From Chloroflexota bacterium (GTDB taxonomy: Bacteria > Chloroflexota > Dehalococcoidia > Tepidiformales > Tepidiformaceae): a DNA stretch of 64,000 bases. Below the pieces are notes generated by a model. It was not told where the DNA came from, did not search any database, and worked only from the letters and a program-made list of their open reading frames with translations. Below are positions 51,173 to 58,301 of the stretch, piece after piece. The number at the start of each line of letters is the position of its first letter. Position 1 is the first letter of the stretch. The position numbers were made by a program, and so were the translations under genes. The stretch spans positions 1 to 64,000 of the forward strand of contig JACPOQ010000046.1 of NCBI GenBank assembly GCA_016191435.1, given 5' to 3'.

Positions 51173-51817
51173 GTGAACCCCGAATCTGCCCGTACCACCC
51201 ATTCGGGACCTGAACGCGTTCGAATTTTCGTTGATTTCTGGAACCTTCAGATCACGATGAACCAGCGCGAGCGCGCCATAACTGGCTCGCCGAATTTCCT
51301 GTTCGATTGGTCGAAGTTGCCAATGTGGCTGGTCAGGAAGGCGGCCGAGAAGTGCGGCAATCTATCTCTGGCGTACGAGGGCATGCACGTGTACGCCTCG
51401 TATCATCCCCGAGCAAACGACGAGAGGCTTAAGGGGTGGCTGTTGACCTGGCTCAATCGTCAGCCTGGGGTTCAGGTGGTGTTGAAGGAGCGTAGGCCCA
51501 AAGATGCTCCACAGTGCCCCAGCTGCCGCGCGGAAGTCCCATCGTGTCCCACATGCGGGGGCTCGTTGAGGGGTACCCAGGAAAAAGGTGTCGATACCGC
51601 TATCGTCACCGACATGATCCGGCTCGCCTGGGAATCCGCGTACGATGTTGCGGTACTGGTGTCGTCAGATAGCGACCTCGTCCCGGCGGTTGAATTCCTG
51701 GATCTCCGGGGCCGAAAGGTCATCCAGGCTGGCTTTCCGCCGGTTGGCAGCCATCTCGCGGCTGCCTGTTGGGCGTCTTTCGACATGTTCGCCGAACGCG
51801 ATGGCTTCCGCAGGTAG
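51173..51817 (+). CDS. NYN-domain nuclease-like protein with zinc-ribbon insert
   Basis: A 214-residue NYN protein (PIN-like fold, LabA/DUF88 group). Acidic metal-site residues are seen in RIFVDFWNLQ, KGVDTAIVTDMIRLA and LVSSDSDLVPAVEFL. Between the first and second is an insert with four cysteines, CPSC...CPTC, likely a zinc ribbon. The later LRGRKVIQAGF and HLAAACWASFDMF are typical. RNA cleavage is likely but unproven. Codon use and base composition are less GC-rich than the neighbours. GTG start with GGAGG at 7 nt. Confidence 0.85.
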   Translation: MNPESARTTHSGPERVRIFVDFWNLQITMNQRERAITGSPNFLFDWSKLPMWLVRKAAEKCGNLSLAYEGMHVYASYHPRANDERLKGWLLTWLNRQPGVQVVLKERRPKDAPQCPSCRAEVPSCPTCGGSLRGTQEKGVDTAIVTDMIRLAWESAYDVAVLVSSDSDLVPAVEFLDLRGRKVIQAGFPPVGSHLAAACWASFDMFAERDGFRR

Positions 51818-51831
51818 CCGACTGCGAAGTA

Positions 51832-51992
51832 CTGGAGCCAGTCGGGACGATCAACTACGACCCCGACTCCGACACGCTGACCGTCGTCCTCAAGGATTCC
51901 CCGGTGGCGTGAACGATGAAGATAAGCCAGGGATGATCCTCGACTTCGATGCGCATGGCGAGGTCGCGGGGTTCGAGATCCTCGGTGCGTAG
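51832..51992 (+). pseudogene. DUF2283-family gene with a frameshift
   Basis: Frame 1 gives GTINYDPDSDTLTVVLKDSPVA and then TGA (51910-51912); the -1 frame continues VNDEDKPGMILDFDAHGEVAGFEILGA to TAG at 51990. Together these match the short DUF2283 family (YDpeaDaLyi...ilDyDedG.vvGiEIL). No standard start codon precedes the first part. A single-base change near 51909 breaks the gene. DUF2283 genes often lie next to toxin-antitoxin-like genes. Confidence 0.7.
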
Positions 51993-52215
51993 CGGCGTGT
52001 CACCGACCCGCGGCACGTCGAGTTCACCGCCTCCCCGGGGTATTCCCCCCGCGCCGCGCCGGCCGTCCCGACGGGATGCGCCACCGCCCGTCCGGAAGAC
52101 CAGAAAGTCGTCACCATTCCCGCGGCTACCGTTCAGTAGCCGGCGCGCGCTGCCGACGGTATTGATGCAACGGCTTCGCCACAGTGGAGTGGGCCGGGCC
52201 GGAGGTATCCAAGAC

Positions 52216-53847
52216 ATGGCAGTGCGCCGAGCAACGACGGAGCGCTTTGCGTGGTCCCGTGTCGCGCTGCCGGCGGCGGCGCTGGCGCTGCCGCTGCTCG
52301 CCTTCGCCACGTTCCGGCGCTTCCCCGCGACCGACATTAAGCTCGGGTCGCCGGCCTCCCACTTCTACATCGTCTCGGTGGTGGCCGCGCTGGCGCTGGT
52401 GATGGCGGCAGCCGTCATCTGGGCGGCGCGGCGGCTCCCGGATGCGCGCACGTTCTTCCTCGCCATGGGCTTCGTCTCGATGGCCACGATCTTCCTCGCG
52501 CACGGCCTGGGCACGTCGCCGTTATTCTCGAGCGGGCGCCCGGGCCAGGCCGCGGCCGCCGTCGCGGCCCAGGCGGCGGAATATGGCGAATACGGCGAGT
52601 ACGCGCCGCCCGTGCCGGCCGCTGCACCGGGCTCCGATGGCGGGACCGAGGCCGGCGTGGCTGCCCCCGGGCAGCCTTCGGCTCAGCAGCTCACGGCCAG
52701 GGCGCGCGGCCGCGTGGTGGGGTATTCGGCGCAACTGAGCTTCCTCGTGAGCGCGATATTCTTCGCGCTCGCGGCGATCGACTTGCCGGCCCGGGCCGCC
52801 GCCTTCGTGCTCAAGCGCCGGCTTGCATTGCTCGCGGCGCTGACGGTTGCACTCGCGGGGCACGTGGTGGTCGCGCTCCGGTACCCGCAGGTGCTCGCCG
52901 ACGTCCCGCTCGATGCCGGCTGGCTCAAGTACACCGTCGCCGCGACCGCCATCGCCGGCTTCGCCTTCGCCGGGTGGCGATTCTTGCAGGCGCACCGCCT
53001 CGCGATGTTGCCGCTGCAAGGCGCGATGGCGCTCGGCATGGCGTTCCTTATCGAAGCGCAACTGTCGCTCCTCAAGGGCACCTACCCGCTGCTGTCGTGG
53101 TGGGAGTACCACTTCGTGATGCTGCTGGGCTTTTCCATCTGCGTGCTGGGCCTGCTGCGCCAGTACCGTGTCACCGGCGACCTTGGGGCGGTGGTCGAAG
53201 GCCTCTTCCTGCGTAGGCAGATCACCGGCCTGCGCGATGGCGACCCGCGCGCGCTCGTCGCACTGGGCGCCGCCGTGGCCGCCAAGGACACCGAGACCGC
53301 CGGCCACATCGACCGCGTGGGTGACCTGACGGTGGCCGTGGGGACGCGACTCGCGCTGCCGCCGGCGCGCATGGAAGTCCTGCGGCGTGCCGGCCGGCTC
53401 CACGATGTCGGCAAGATCGGCGTGCCCAACAACATCCTGCGTAAGCCCGGCGCGCTCACCCACTCGGAATTCGAAATCATCAAGCAGCACACGGTGCGCG
53501 GCGGGCGCCTCGCCGAGAATTCGAAGATGCTCGCCGAAGTGGCGCCCATTATTCGCGCGCACCACGAGCGGCTGGACGGCCGGGGCTATCCCGATGGGCT
53601 CAAAGGGGACGAGATCCCCTACGAGGCGCGCATCGTCGCGGTCGCGGACGTCTGGGATGCGCTGACCTCACACCGTCCCTACCGGGCGGCGATGAAGTGG
53701 CAGGAAGCGGCGCAGCTACTGGCAGCCGGCGCGGGGACCCACCTCGACCCCGACTGCGTCGAGGCGCTGCTCTCGGTGCTCGGCCTCCCGGACCTGCGCC
53801 GCTTCCTCGATGGCGACCTGCCGGAAGCGGGGCGCGCCGCGGCCTGA
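52216..53847 (+). CDS. HD-GYP cyclic-di-GMP phosphodiesterase with membrane sensor
   Basis: A 543-residue membrane protein. About eight hydrophobic segments occupy residues 15-315, with an Ala/Tyr/Glu/Pro-rich soluble loop at about 105-165. The HD-GYP domain (about 345-543) has RLHDVGKIGVPN with the HD pair at 396-397 and HHERLDGRGYPDGL at 449-462, then PYEARIVAVADVWDALTSHRPYR. It should degrade cyclic di-GMP in response to a membrane signal of unknown kind. GGAGG precedes the ATG at 52216. No diguanylate cyclase is nearby. Confidence 0.93.
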   Translation: MAVRRATTERFAWSRVALPAAALALPLLAFATFRRFPATDIKLGSPASHFYIVSVVAALALVMAAAVIWAARRLPDARTFFLAMGFVSMATIFLAHGLGTSPLFSSGRPGQAAAAVAAQAAEYGEYGEYAPPVPAAAPGSDGGTEAGVAAPGQPSAQQLTARARGRVVGYSAQLSFLVSAIFFALAAIDLPARAAAFVLKRRLALLAALTVALAGHVVVALRYPQVLADVPLDAGWLKYTVAATAIAGFAFAGWRFLQAHRLAMLPLQGAMALGMAFLIEAQLSLLKGTYPLLSWWEYHFVMLLGFSICVLGLLRQYRVTGDLGAVVEGLFLRRQITGLRDGDPRALVALGAAVAAKDTETAGHIDRVGDLTVAVGTRLALPPARMEVLRRAGRLHDVGKIGVPNNILRKPGALTHSEFEIIKQHTVRGGRLAENSKMLAEVAPIIRAHHERLDGRGYPDGLKGDEIPYEARIVAVADVWDALTSHRPYRAAMKWQEAAQLLAAGAGTHLDPDCVEALLSVLGLPDLRRFLDGDLPEAGRAAA

Positions 53848-53852
53848 CTCGA

Positions 53853-54350
53853 TCAGCCGCCGGCGGCCACGGTCGCGTGTTGGCCGAAGCGCGAGATGTA
53901 GCCACCCACGGGCGTGCGCGAGGCCAGCGCGAGGCGGTTCCAGCCGTTGATGGTCACAATCAGCATCATGACCTTGGCTAGGTCTTCCTCGCCGAAATGG
54001 TGCAGCGCCTCGTTGAACACGTCATCGGGGATGTGCGTCTCCGAGACGAGCGTGACCGCTTCCGCCAACGCGAGCGCAGCGCGCTCCTTCTCCGAGAAAT
54101 ATGGCGTCTCGCGCCAGGCGGAGAGCCCGTAGAGCCGCTGTTCGGTTTCGCCGCGGGCGCGTGCGTCCTTCGTGTGCATGTCAATGCAATAGGCGCAGCC
54201 GTTGATCTGCGAACAGCGCGTCTTTACGAGTTCGATGAGCAGTTGGTCGAGCCCGGATTCGGCGACCGCCGCCTCCATCGCGGAGATGGCGTTGTAGCCG
54301 GCAGGCCAGGCTTTGTAGAGGTTCGGACGGCGAGCGTGGGTGTCTGACAT
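53853..54350 (-). CDS. AhpD-like carboxymuconolactone decarboxylase-family protein
   Basis: A 165-residue AhpD-fold protein. The redox-active CxxC lies at about C52 and C55 in RCSQINGCAYCIDMHTKDAR, with the nearby conserved histidine at 59. This pattern is that of peroxidase-related AhpD-like enzymes, not of true muconolactone decarboxylases. TAGAAT stands 6 nt before the ATG, a leaderless-type start. It lies 66 nt downstream of the CoA-ligase gene on the same strand and may be the last member of that operon or transcribed on its own. Confidence 0.9.
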   Translation of the reverse strand: MSDTHARRPNLYKAWPAGYNAISAMEAAVAESGLDQLLIELVKTRCSQINGCAYCIDMHTKDARARGETEQRLYGLSAWRETPYFSEKERAALALAEAVTLVSETHIPDDVFNEALHHFGEEDLAKVMMLIVTINGWNRLALASRTPVGGYISRFGQHATVAAGG

Positions 54351-54416
54351 GATCCAATTCTACCGCGCGATTGGCTCCGGTTCATGGGCCAATCGCGCAC
54401 GGATGCTGGGGCCACG

Positions 54417-55964
54417 CTACCCCCGCGGGCGTTCCCGCAGTTGCGCGCGCTGGATCTTCCCGGTGGCCGTCTTCGGCAGCTCCGGGAGCACGACAATGCG
54501 GCGCGGGCGCTTGTATCCCGCGAGCCGCGCCTTGCAGTGCGCCACCAGCGATGCCTCGTCGATGGCCTGGCCCTCCGCCGCGACCACGTACGCCACCGGC
54601 TGCATCAGCCCCTCGGCCGTCGCTTCGCCGATGACCGCGACCTCCACCACGGCCGGGTCCTCCAGCAGCACGCCTTCCACCTCCGCCGGCGAAACCCATT
54701 CGCCTCCGACCTTGAGCATGTCGTCGGAGCGGCCGAGGTAGCTGTAGAAGCCGTCGTCGCTGCTGGCGTACATGTCGCCGGTGCGCAGCCACTCTCCGCG
54801 GAAGGTCTGGCGGCTGGCGTCCGCGCGGCACCAGTAACCCGTGGCGGCGGTGTCGCCGCTGACGAAAAGGTGCCCGGTGGAGCCGGGCGGGAGGACATGG
54901 CCGCCGTCGTCCTGGAGCTGGACGCGGTAGCCGCCAACCGGCGTGCCGGAGGTGCCGGGCCGGGCGGCGCCGTTACGGTTCGAGATGAAGATGTGTGTCA
55001 GCTCGGTAGAACCGATGCCGTCGAGGATCTCGACGCCGAAGCGTTCGTGGAACCGCGTGAAAAACTCGCCGGGGAGCGATTCCCCCGCCGACACCGCCTG
55101 GCGCACCGAGCGGAAGGTGCCGGCGGGGAGCTCGGCCGCGAGCAGCGCGCCGTAGGCCGTCGGCACCGAAAAGAACAGGGTCGGCTCTTCGGCCGTGACC
55201 ACGCTGGCGACGAGCGCGGGCGTAGGCGGCCGCGTGGGTTCGAGGATGGCAGTCGCGCCCACGGAGAACGGGAAGACCATCGAGTTTCCGAGCCCGTACG
55301 CGTGGAACATCGGGGCCACCGAGTAGCAGCGGTCCTCGGGCACGATGGTCAGCACCTCGCGAGCGTAGCCCTCGGCCGTGAGCCGGATGTCGGCGTGGCG
55401 GTGCATGGCGAGCTTCGGGCGCCCGGTGGTGCCGGAGGTGCAGAGCCAGAAGCCGGGAGAATCGGCCCAGGTGGCGTAGGGCGCGGAATCGGCGGCACCG
55501 GCGGCCAGCGCGTCGTCCCAGCGGTGGATACGCACTCGCCCGGGGCTCTCGGCGCCCGCGCCGGTGGCCACGACGTCGGTGAGCTCGGGCGCGCCGCCCG
55601 CGAGACCGGGGAGCGCCGTTGCGGCCCGCTCGGCCGAGACGATGGCGATGCGGGCGCGGGCATCGGCGGCGCTGAGGGCGAGGTCGGCGCCCGGGAGGAG
55701 CGGGTTCAACGGCAGCGGCACGGCGCCGATGCGCATCGCCCCGAGGAACGCCGCGACGAACTCCGGGCCATCAAGCAACACGAGCACGACGCGCTCCTCG
55801 GGTCGGACGCCAAGGCGGCGCAGACCGCTCGCCGCCATTTCGACCCGCTGGAGCAGCCCGGCGTAAGTGATCGATTCGCCGCGGCAGCGAATCGCGACGC
55901 GGTCACCGTTGCCCGCGGCAACCTGCCGATCGACGAGATACTCCGAGGCGTTGAACAGGTCCAT
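54417..55964 (-). CDS. Acyl/aryl-CoA ligase (benzoate-CoA ligase-like)
   Basis: ANL-superfamily AMP-forming CoA ligase, 515 residues. It shows the P-loop WLCTSGTTGRPKLAMH, the A5 region DGIGSTELTHIFISN, the A7 TGDMYASSDDGFYSYLGRSDDMLKVGGEWVSP hinge and the catalytic lysine in PKTATGKIQR. The similarity to benzoate-CoA or 4-hydroxybenzoate-CoA ligases is in the overall layout; the substrate is not determined. GGAGG lies before the ATG. It follows the thioesterase and enoyl-CoA hydratase genes, forming an acyl-CoA operon. Confidence 0.92.
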   Translation of the reverse strand: MDLFNASEYLVDRQVAAGNGDRVAIRCRGESITYAGLLQRVEMAASGLRRLGVRPEERVVLVLLDGPEFVAAFLGAMRIGAVPLPLNPLLPGADLALSAADARARIAIVSAERAATALPGLAGGAPELTDVVATGAGAESPGRVRIHRWDDALAAGAADSAPYATWADSPGFWLCTSGTTGRPKLAMHRHADIRLTAEGYAREVLTIVPEDRCYSVAPMFHAYGLGNSMVFPFSVGATAILEPTRPPTPALVASVVTAEEPTLFFSVPTAYGALLAAELPAGTFRSVRQAVSAGESLPGEFFTRFHERFGVEILDGIGSTELTHIFISNRNGAARPGTSGTPVGGYRVQLQDDGGHVLPPGSTGHLFVSGDTAATGYWCRADASRQTFRGEWLRTGDMYASSDDGFYSYLGRSDDMLKVGGEWVSPAEVEGVLLEDPAVVEVAVIGEATAEGLMQPVAYVVAAEGQAIDEASLVAHCKARLAGYKRPRRIVVLPELPKTATGKIQRAQLRERPRG

Positions 55965-56060
55965 CGCCGGCCTCCTGCAGGCCCGGATTCTATGCGCTCG
56001 CACGGGCGTTGGTTACCAGGGAGGCCGGGACGTGGAACGGGGACACGGCAATTCGACTGG

Positions 56061-56495
56061 CTATCGGTCGCCAACGGTGCGGAGGGAGTAGATGGTGCGG
56101 CCTTTCGCACAGAGGCGGCCTTCGTCATCGACGATCGAGACCTCGGTGACGGCGAGCGAGCGGCCCTTGCGGAGGACCGTGGCCTCGGCGTAGATGCGGG
56201 CGCCGAGGGCCGGGCGCAGGTAGGTGATGTTGAGGTCGGCGGTGCCCATCGCCTGGGTGGTGGCGTCGAACGTCGTGGAGAGCGCTTCGAGCATCGCGAT
56301 ATCGACGAGCGCCGCAAGGAGCCCGCCGTGGACGCTGCCGCCGACACCGCCGAGCGTGAACGTGCTTGGGCGCATGCAAATGCGGGCGAACCCTTCGCGC
56401 CGCTCTTCGAGCGAGAGGCCGAGCGCCTTGTGGAGAGGGAACTCCGCAAAGGTCTCGGCCCAGCGCTCGCTATCGCGCGGGGAGGCGCCTACCAC
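56061..56495 (-). CDS. PaaI-like hotdog thioesterase
   Basis: A 144-residue hotdog-fold acyl-CoA thioesterase. Characteristic parts are HKALGLSLEERREGFARICM, the family segment GSVHGGLLAALVDIAMLEAL (with the catalytic acid region) and TADLNITYLRPALGARIYAEATVLRKGRSLAVTEV. The GTG start at 56495 overlaps the enoyl-CoA hydratase stop by 7 nt, so translation is coupled. With the ligase it would load and unload CoA in the same pathway. Confidence 0.88.
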   Translation of the reverse strand: MVGASPRDSERWAETFAEFPLHKALGLSLEERREGFARICMRPSTFTLGGVGGSVHGGLLAALVDIAMLEALSTTFDATTQAMGTADLNITYLRPALGARIYAEATVLRKGRSLAVTEVSIVDDEGRLCAKGRTIYSLRTVGDR

Positions 56496-57388
56496 GCGGC
56501 GCCCGATGGCTTCGTGCTGCCCGCCGGGGCGCTGGCGTAGTCGGCGAAGGGGCCGTCGCGCCAGTCGAGGGCGGCTTTCAGCCCCTTTTCGCGCGCGATG
56601 CGTCCGAATTCGGCGCCGCCGGGGCGCACGCGGCCGAGCTCCTGGATATCGCCGCCGACGGCCATGGACGTGCGGATGCCCATGATCTCGTACACGCGGT
56701 TCACCTGGCGCTTCGTCATCTGCAGCATGGGCTGGTCGACGAGGGCGATGCGCTCGGCGAAGGCCTCGGTGACTTCCGCGAGCTGCTCGATGGGCACTGC
56801 GCGGTTCGCCCAGCCGATCTCGGCGGCCTGCTTCCCGGTGACGCTGTCGCCGGTGTAGAGCAGCTCGCGGGCCTTGCGCATGGGCATGTGCCAGGGGTGG
56901 TAGATGATGTCCACCGGCGTCATCGCGCGGACCGGCGGGTAGCCGATGATTGCGTCCTCGGCCACGAACATGAGGTCGCACATGGTCGCCAGCTCGGTGC
57001 CGCCGGCGAGGCAGTAGCCGTGCACCATGGCGATGACAGGCTTCGTACACTCCCAGATCTGCCAGTAGCCGCTGAGGAGGTGCTGGGGCCACTGCCCCTG
57101 ACCCGGGTGGATGGGCCCGACGGCGGGCAGGCCGCTGCGCTTCTCCACGTAATCGCGGTCGTCCTGCGTCTTCGAAATCCCCGAGAGGTCGTAGCCGGCG
57201 CTCCACGCGCGGCCGGAGCCGCGGAGGATGATGACGCGGACATCGGGGTCCATCTCGAAGTCCTTGAGGGCATCGAAGAGCTCGGCGCGAAGGTTGTGGC
57301 TGAGCGCGTTCATCTTCTCCGGGCGGTTGAGCTGGATGATGGCGTGGCGGTCTTTCTTGAACGTAACGATGTCGAAGTAGTCGGTCAT
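56489..57388 (-). CDS. Enoyl-CoA hydratase/isomerase family protein
   Basis: A 299-residue crotonase-fold protein, longer than the 37601 copy. The oxyanion segments are RAWSAGYDLSG and AMVHGYCLAGGTELATMCDLMF. The usual PExxxG glutamate position reads GYPPVRAMTPVDI, so the typical hydratase glutamate pattern is changed and the reaction may differ. It starts the acyl-CoA operon with the thioesterase and ligase. TACAAT lies 10 nt before the ATG at 57388. Confidence 0.88.
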   Translation of the reverse strand: MTDYFDIVTFKKDRHAIIQLNRPEKMNALSHNLRAELFDALKDFEMDPDVRVIILRGSGRAWSAGYDLSGISKTQDDRDYVEKRSGLPAVGPIHPGQGQWPQHLLSGYWQIWECTKPVIAMVHGYCLAGGTELATMCDLMFVAEDAIIGYPPVRAMTPVDIIYHPWHMPMRKARELLYTGDSVTGKQAAEIGWANRAVPIEQLAEVTEAFAERIALVDQPMLQMTKRQVNRVYEIMGIRTSMAVGGDIQELGRVRPGGAEFGRIAREKGLKAALDWRDGPFADYASAPAGSTKPSGAAW

Positions 57389-57523
57389 AGCGAGGGGGAT
57401 TGTAGAGACGCCGCGGTGCGGTGGCGAGGGAGTGCTGCGTCCTGAGTGCGGCGCTGGCGCGAGCTTGCGGCGCCTGTGGTGCCGGTCCCCGGACATGCTA
57501 CGGGAGCCCGGCGGCACGGTGGG

Positions 57524-57551
57524 CTCAGCACTCAGCACTCAGGACTCAGCA
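57524..57551 (+). repeat. Heptanucleotide tandem array (CTCAGSA x4)
   Basis: Four exact 7-bp units, CTCAGCA and CTCAGGA, lie 25 bp before the GNAT start. Same heptamer as at 14834-14875 (there phased as ACTCAGS). A fragment (CTGCGTCCTGAGTGC) also lies near 57434. Confidence 0.88.
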
Positions 57552-57575
57552 CTCCCATCGGCGCAGAATGGCGGG

Positions 57576-58115
57576 ATGGAAGGCTCGCACGATACCGTCC
57601 GGCCAGAGACGTTCGTGCTCCACGATGGGCGCGCCATGCTCATCCGGCGCGTGCGCGTTGGCGACGAAGCGGCGCTCATCGCGTTCGCCGAACGGCTTTC
57701 GCCGCGCACCATCCGGCTCCGGTTCTTCACCTCGGTCCCGCGCGCAAAGCTCGCGACCTCTCCGGTGACGGCCTTCGTGCGGCAACTGGCGAATGTCGAC
57801 TTCGTGGAACAGGCGGCCTACGTGGCGGCCTTTCCCGGCGAGGACGAGATCCGGGCGGTGGGCCGGTACCATCGCGATTCCGCCACGTCGGCGGAGGTGG
57901 CCTTCCTGGTGGAAGACGACCTGCAGGGCATGGGGCTCGGCACGGAGCTGCTCCACCACCTCGCGGTCCACGCCCGCACCGTCGGCATCACTACCTTTCG
58001 CGCCTACGTCCTCATCGAGAACCGCGAGATGCTGGACATGCTGCGGGCGAGTGGCTACCCGATGACCGCGGTCATCGAGGGCAACGTGGAGCGCGTGACG
58101 CTCAGCATCTGCTAG
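57576..58115 (+). CDS. GNAT-family N-acetyltransferase
   Basis: A 179-residue acetyltransferase, with the domain near the Pat/AcuA-type GNATs that act on proteins or acyl-CoA synthetases. The acetyl-CoA loop is VAFLVEDDLQGMGLGTELLHHLAVHA (QGxGxG/A-like). The N-terminal helix region SPRTIRLRFFTSVPRA is typical of that branch. No CoA-binding fusion domain is present. The start is ATG 57576. It ends in a TAGCTNN heptamer array, convergent with pnp. Confidence 0.85.
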   Translation: MEGSHDTVRPETFVLHDGRAMLIRRVRVGDEAALIAFAERLSPRTIRLRFFTSVPRAKLATSPVTAFVRQLANVDFVEQAAYVAAFPGEDEIRAVGRYHRDSATSAEVAFLVEDDLQGMGLGTELLHHLAVHARTVGITTFRAYVLIENREMLDMLRASGYPMTAVIEGNVERVTLSIC

Positions 58116-58154
58116 CTAGTAGCTGTTAGCTACTAGCTCTTAGCTATTAGCCAA
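58113..58154 (+). repeat. Heptanucleotide tandem array (TAGCTNN x6) at the GNAT stop
   Basis: Six 7-bp units begin with the stop codon TAG itself: TAGCTAG, TAGCTGT, TAGCTAC, TAGCTCT, TAGCTAT, TAGCCAA. A related array in inverted orientation starts at the convergent pnp stop (58271-58301). Confidence 0.85.
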
Positions 58155-58184
58155 TCCCGGGGTGCGTGTTCGGGTTACCAGTCA

Positions 58185-58208
58185 GCGGCCGCCCGGGGCC
58201 GCCACTAC
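58185..58208 (-). repeat. REP hairpin, GTAG type, between convergent genes
   Basis: On the minus strand GTAG (58208-58205) precedes the hairpin GCGGCC/GGCCGC (58185-58202, 6-nt loop). It is another REP copy, about 17 kb from the nearest RAYT gene, lying between the two inverted heptamer arrays. Confidence 0.7.
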
Positions 58209-58270
58209 CGAGAAACCGCTCACCGCCGGCAAACGGAAGGGGCGCCGAATGGCACCCCTCCGCGATTGGC

Positions 58271-58301
58271 TAACAGCTAGAAGCTAATAGCCAGGAGCTT
58301 A
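58271..58301 (-). repeat. Heptanucleotide array at the pnp stop
   Basis: On the minus strand, units TAAGCTC, CTGGCTA, TTAGCTT, CTAGCTG, TTAGCCA follow from the pnp stop codon TAA. Its outer end GATTGGCTAA pairs with TTAGCCAATC of the other array, giving a long inverted repeat around a 110-bp core. Confidence 0.75.

Noticed and set aside
51910-51912. Second possible selenocysteine UGA in the DUF2283 region
   Set aside because: The downstream family sequence continues in the -1 frame, not in frame with the TGA, so it is a frameshift and not recoding.
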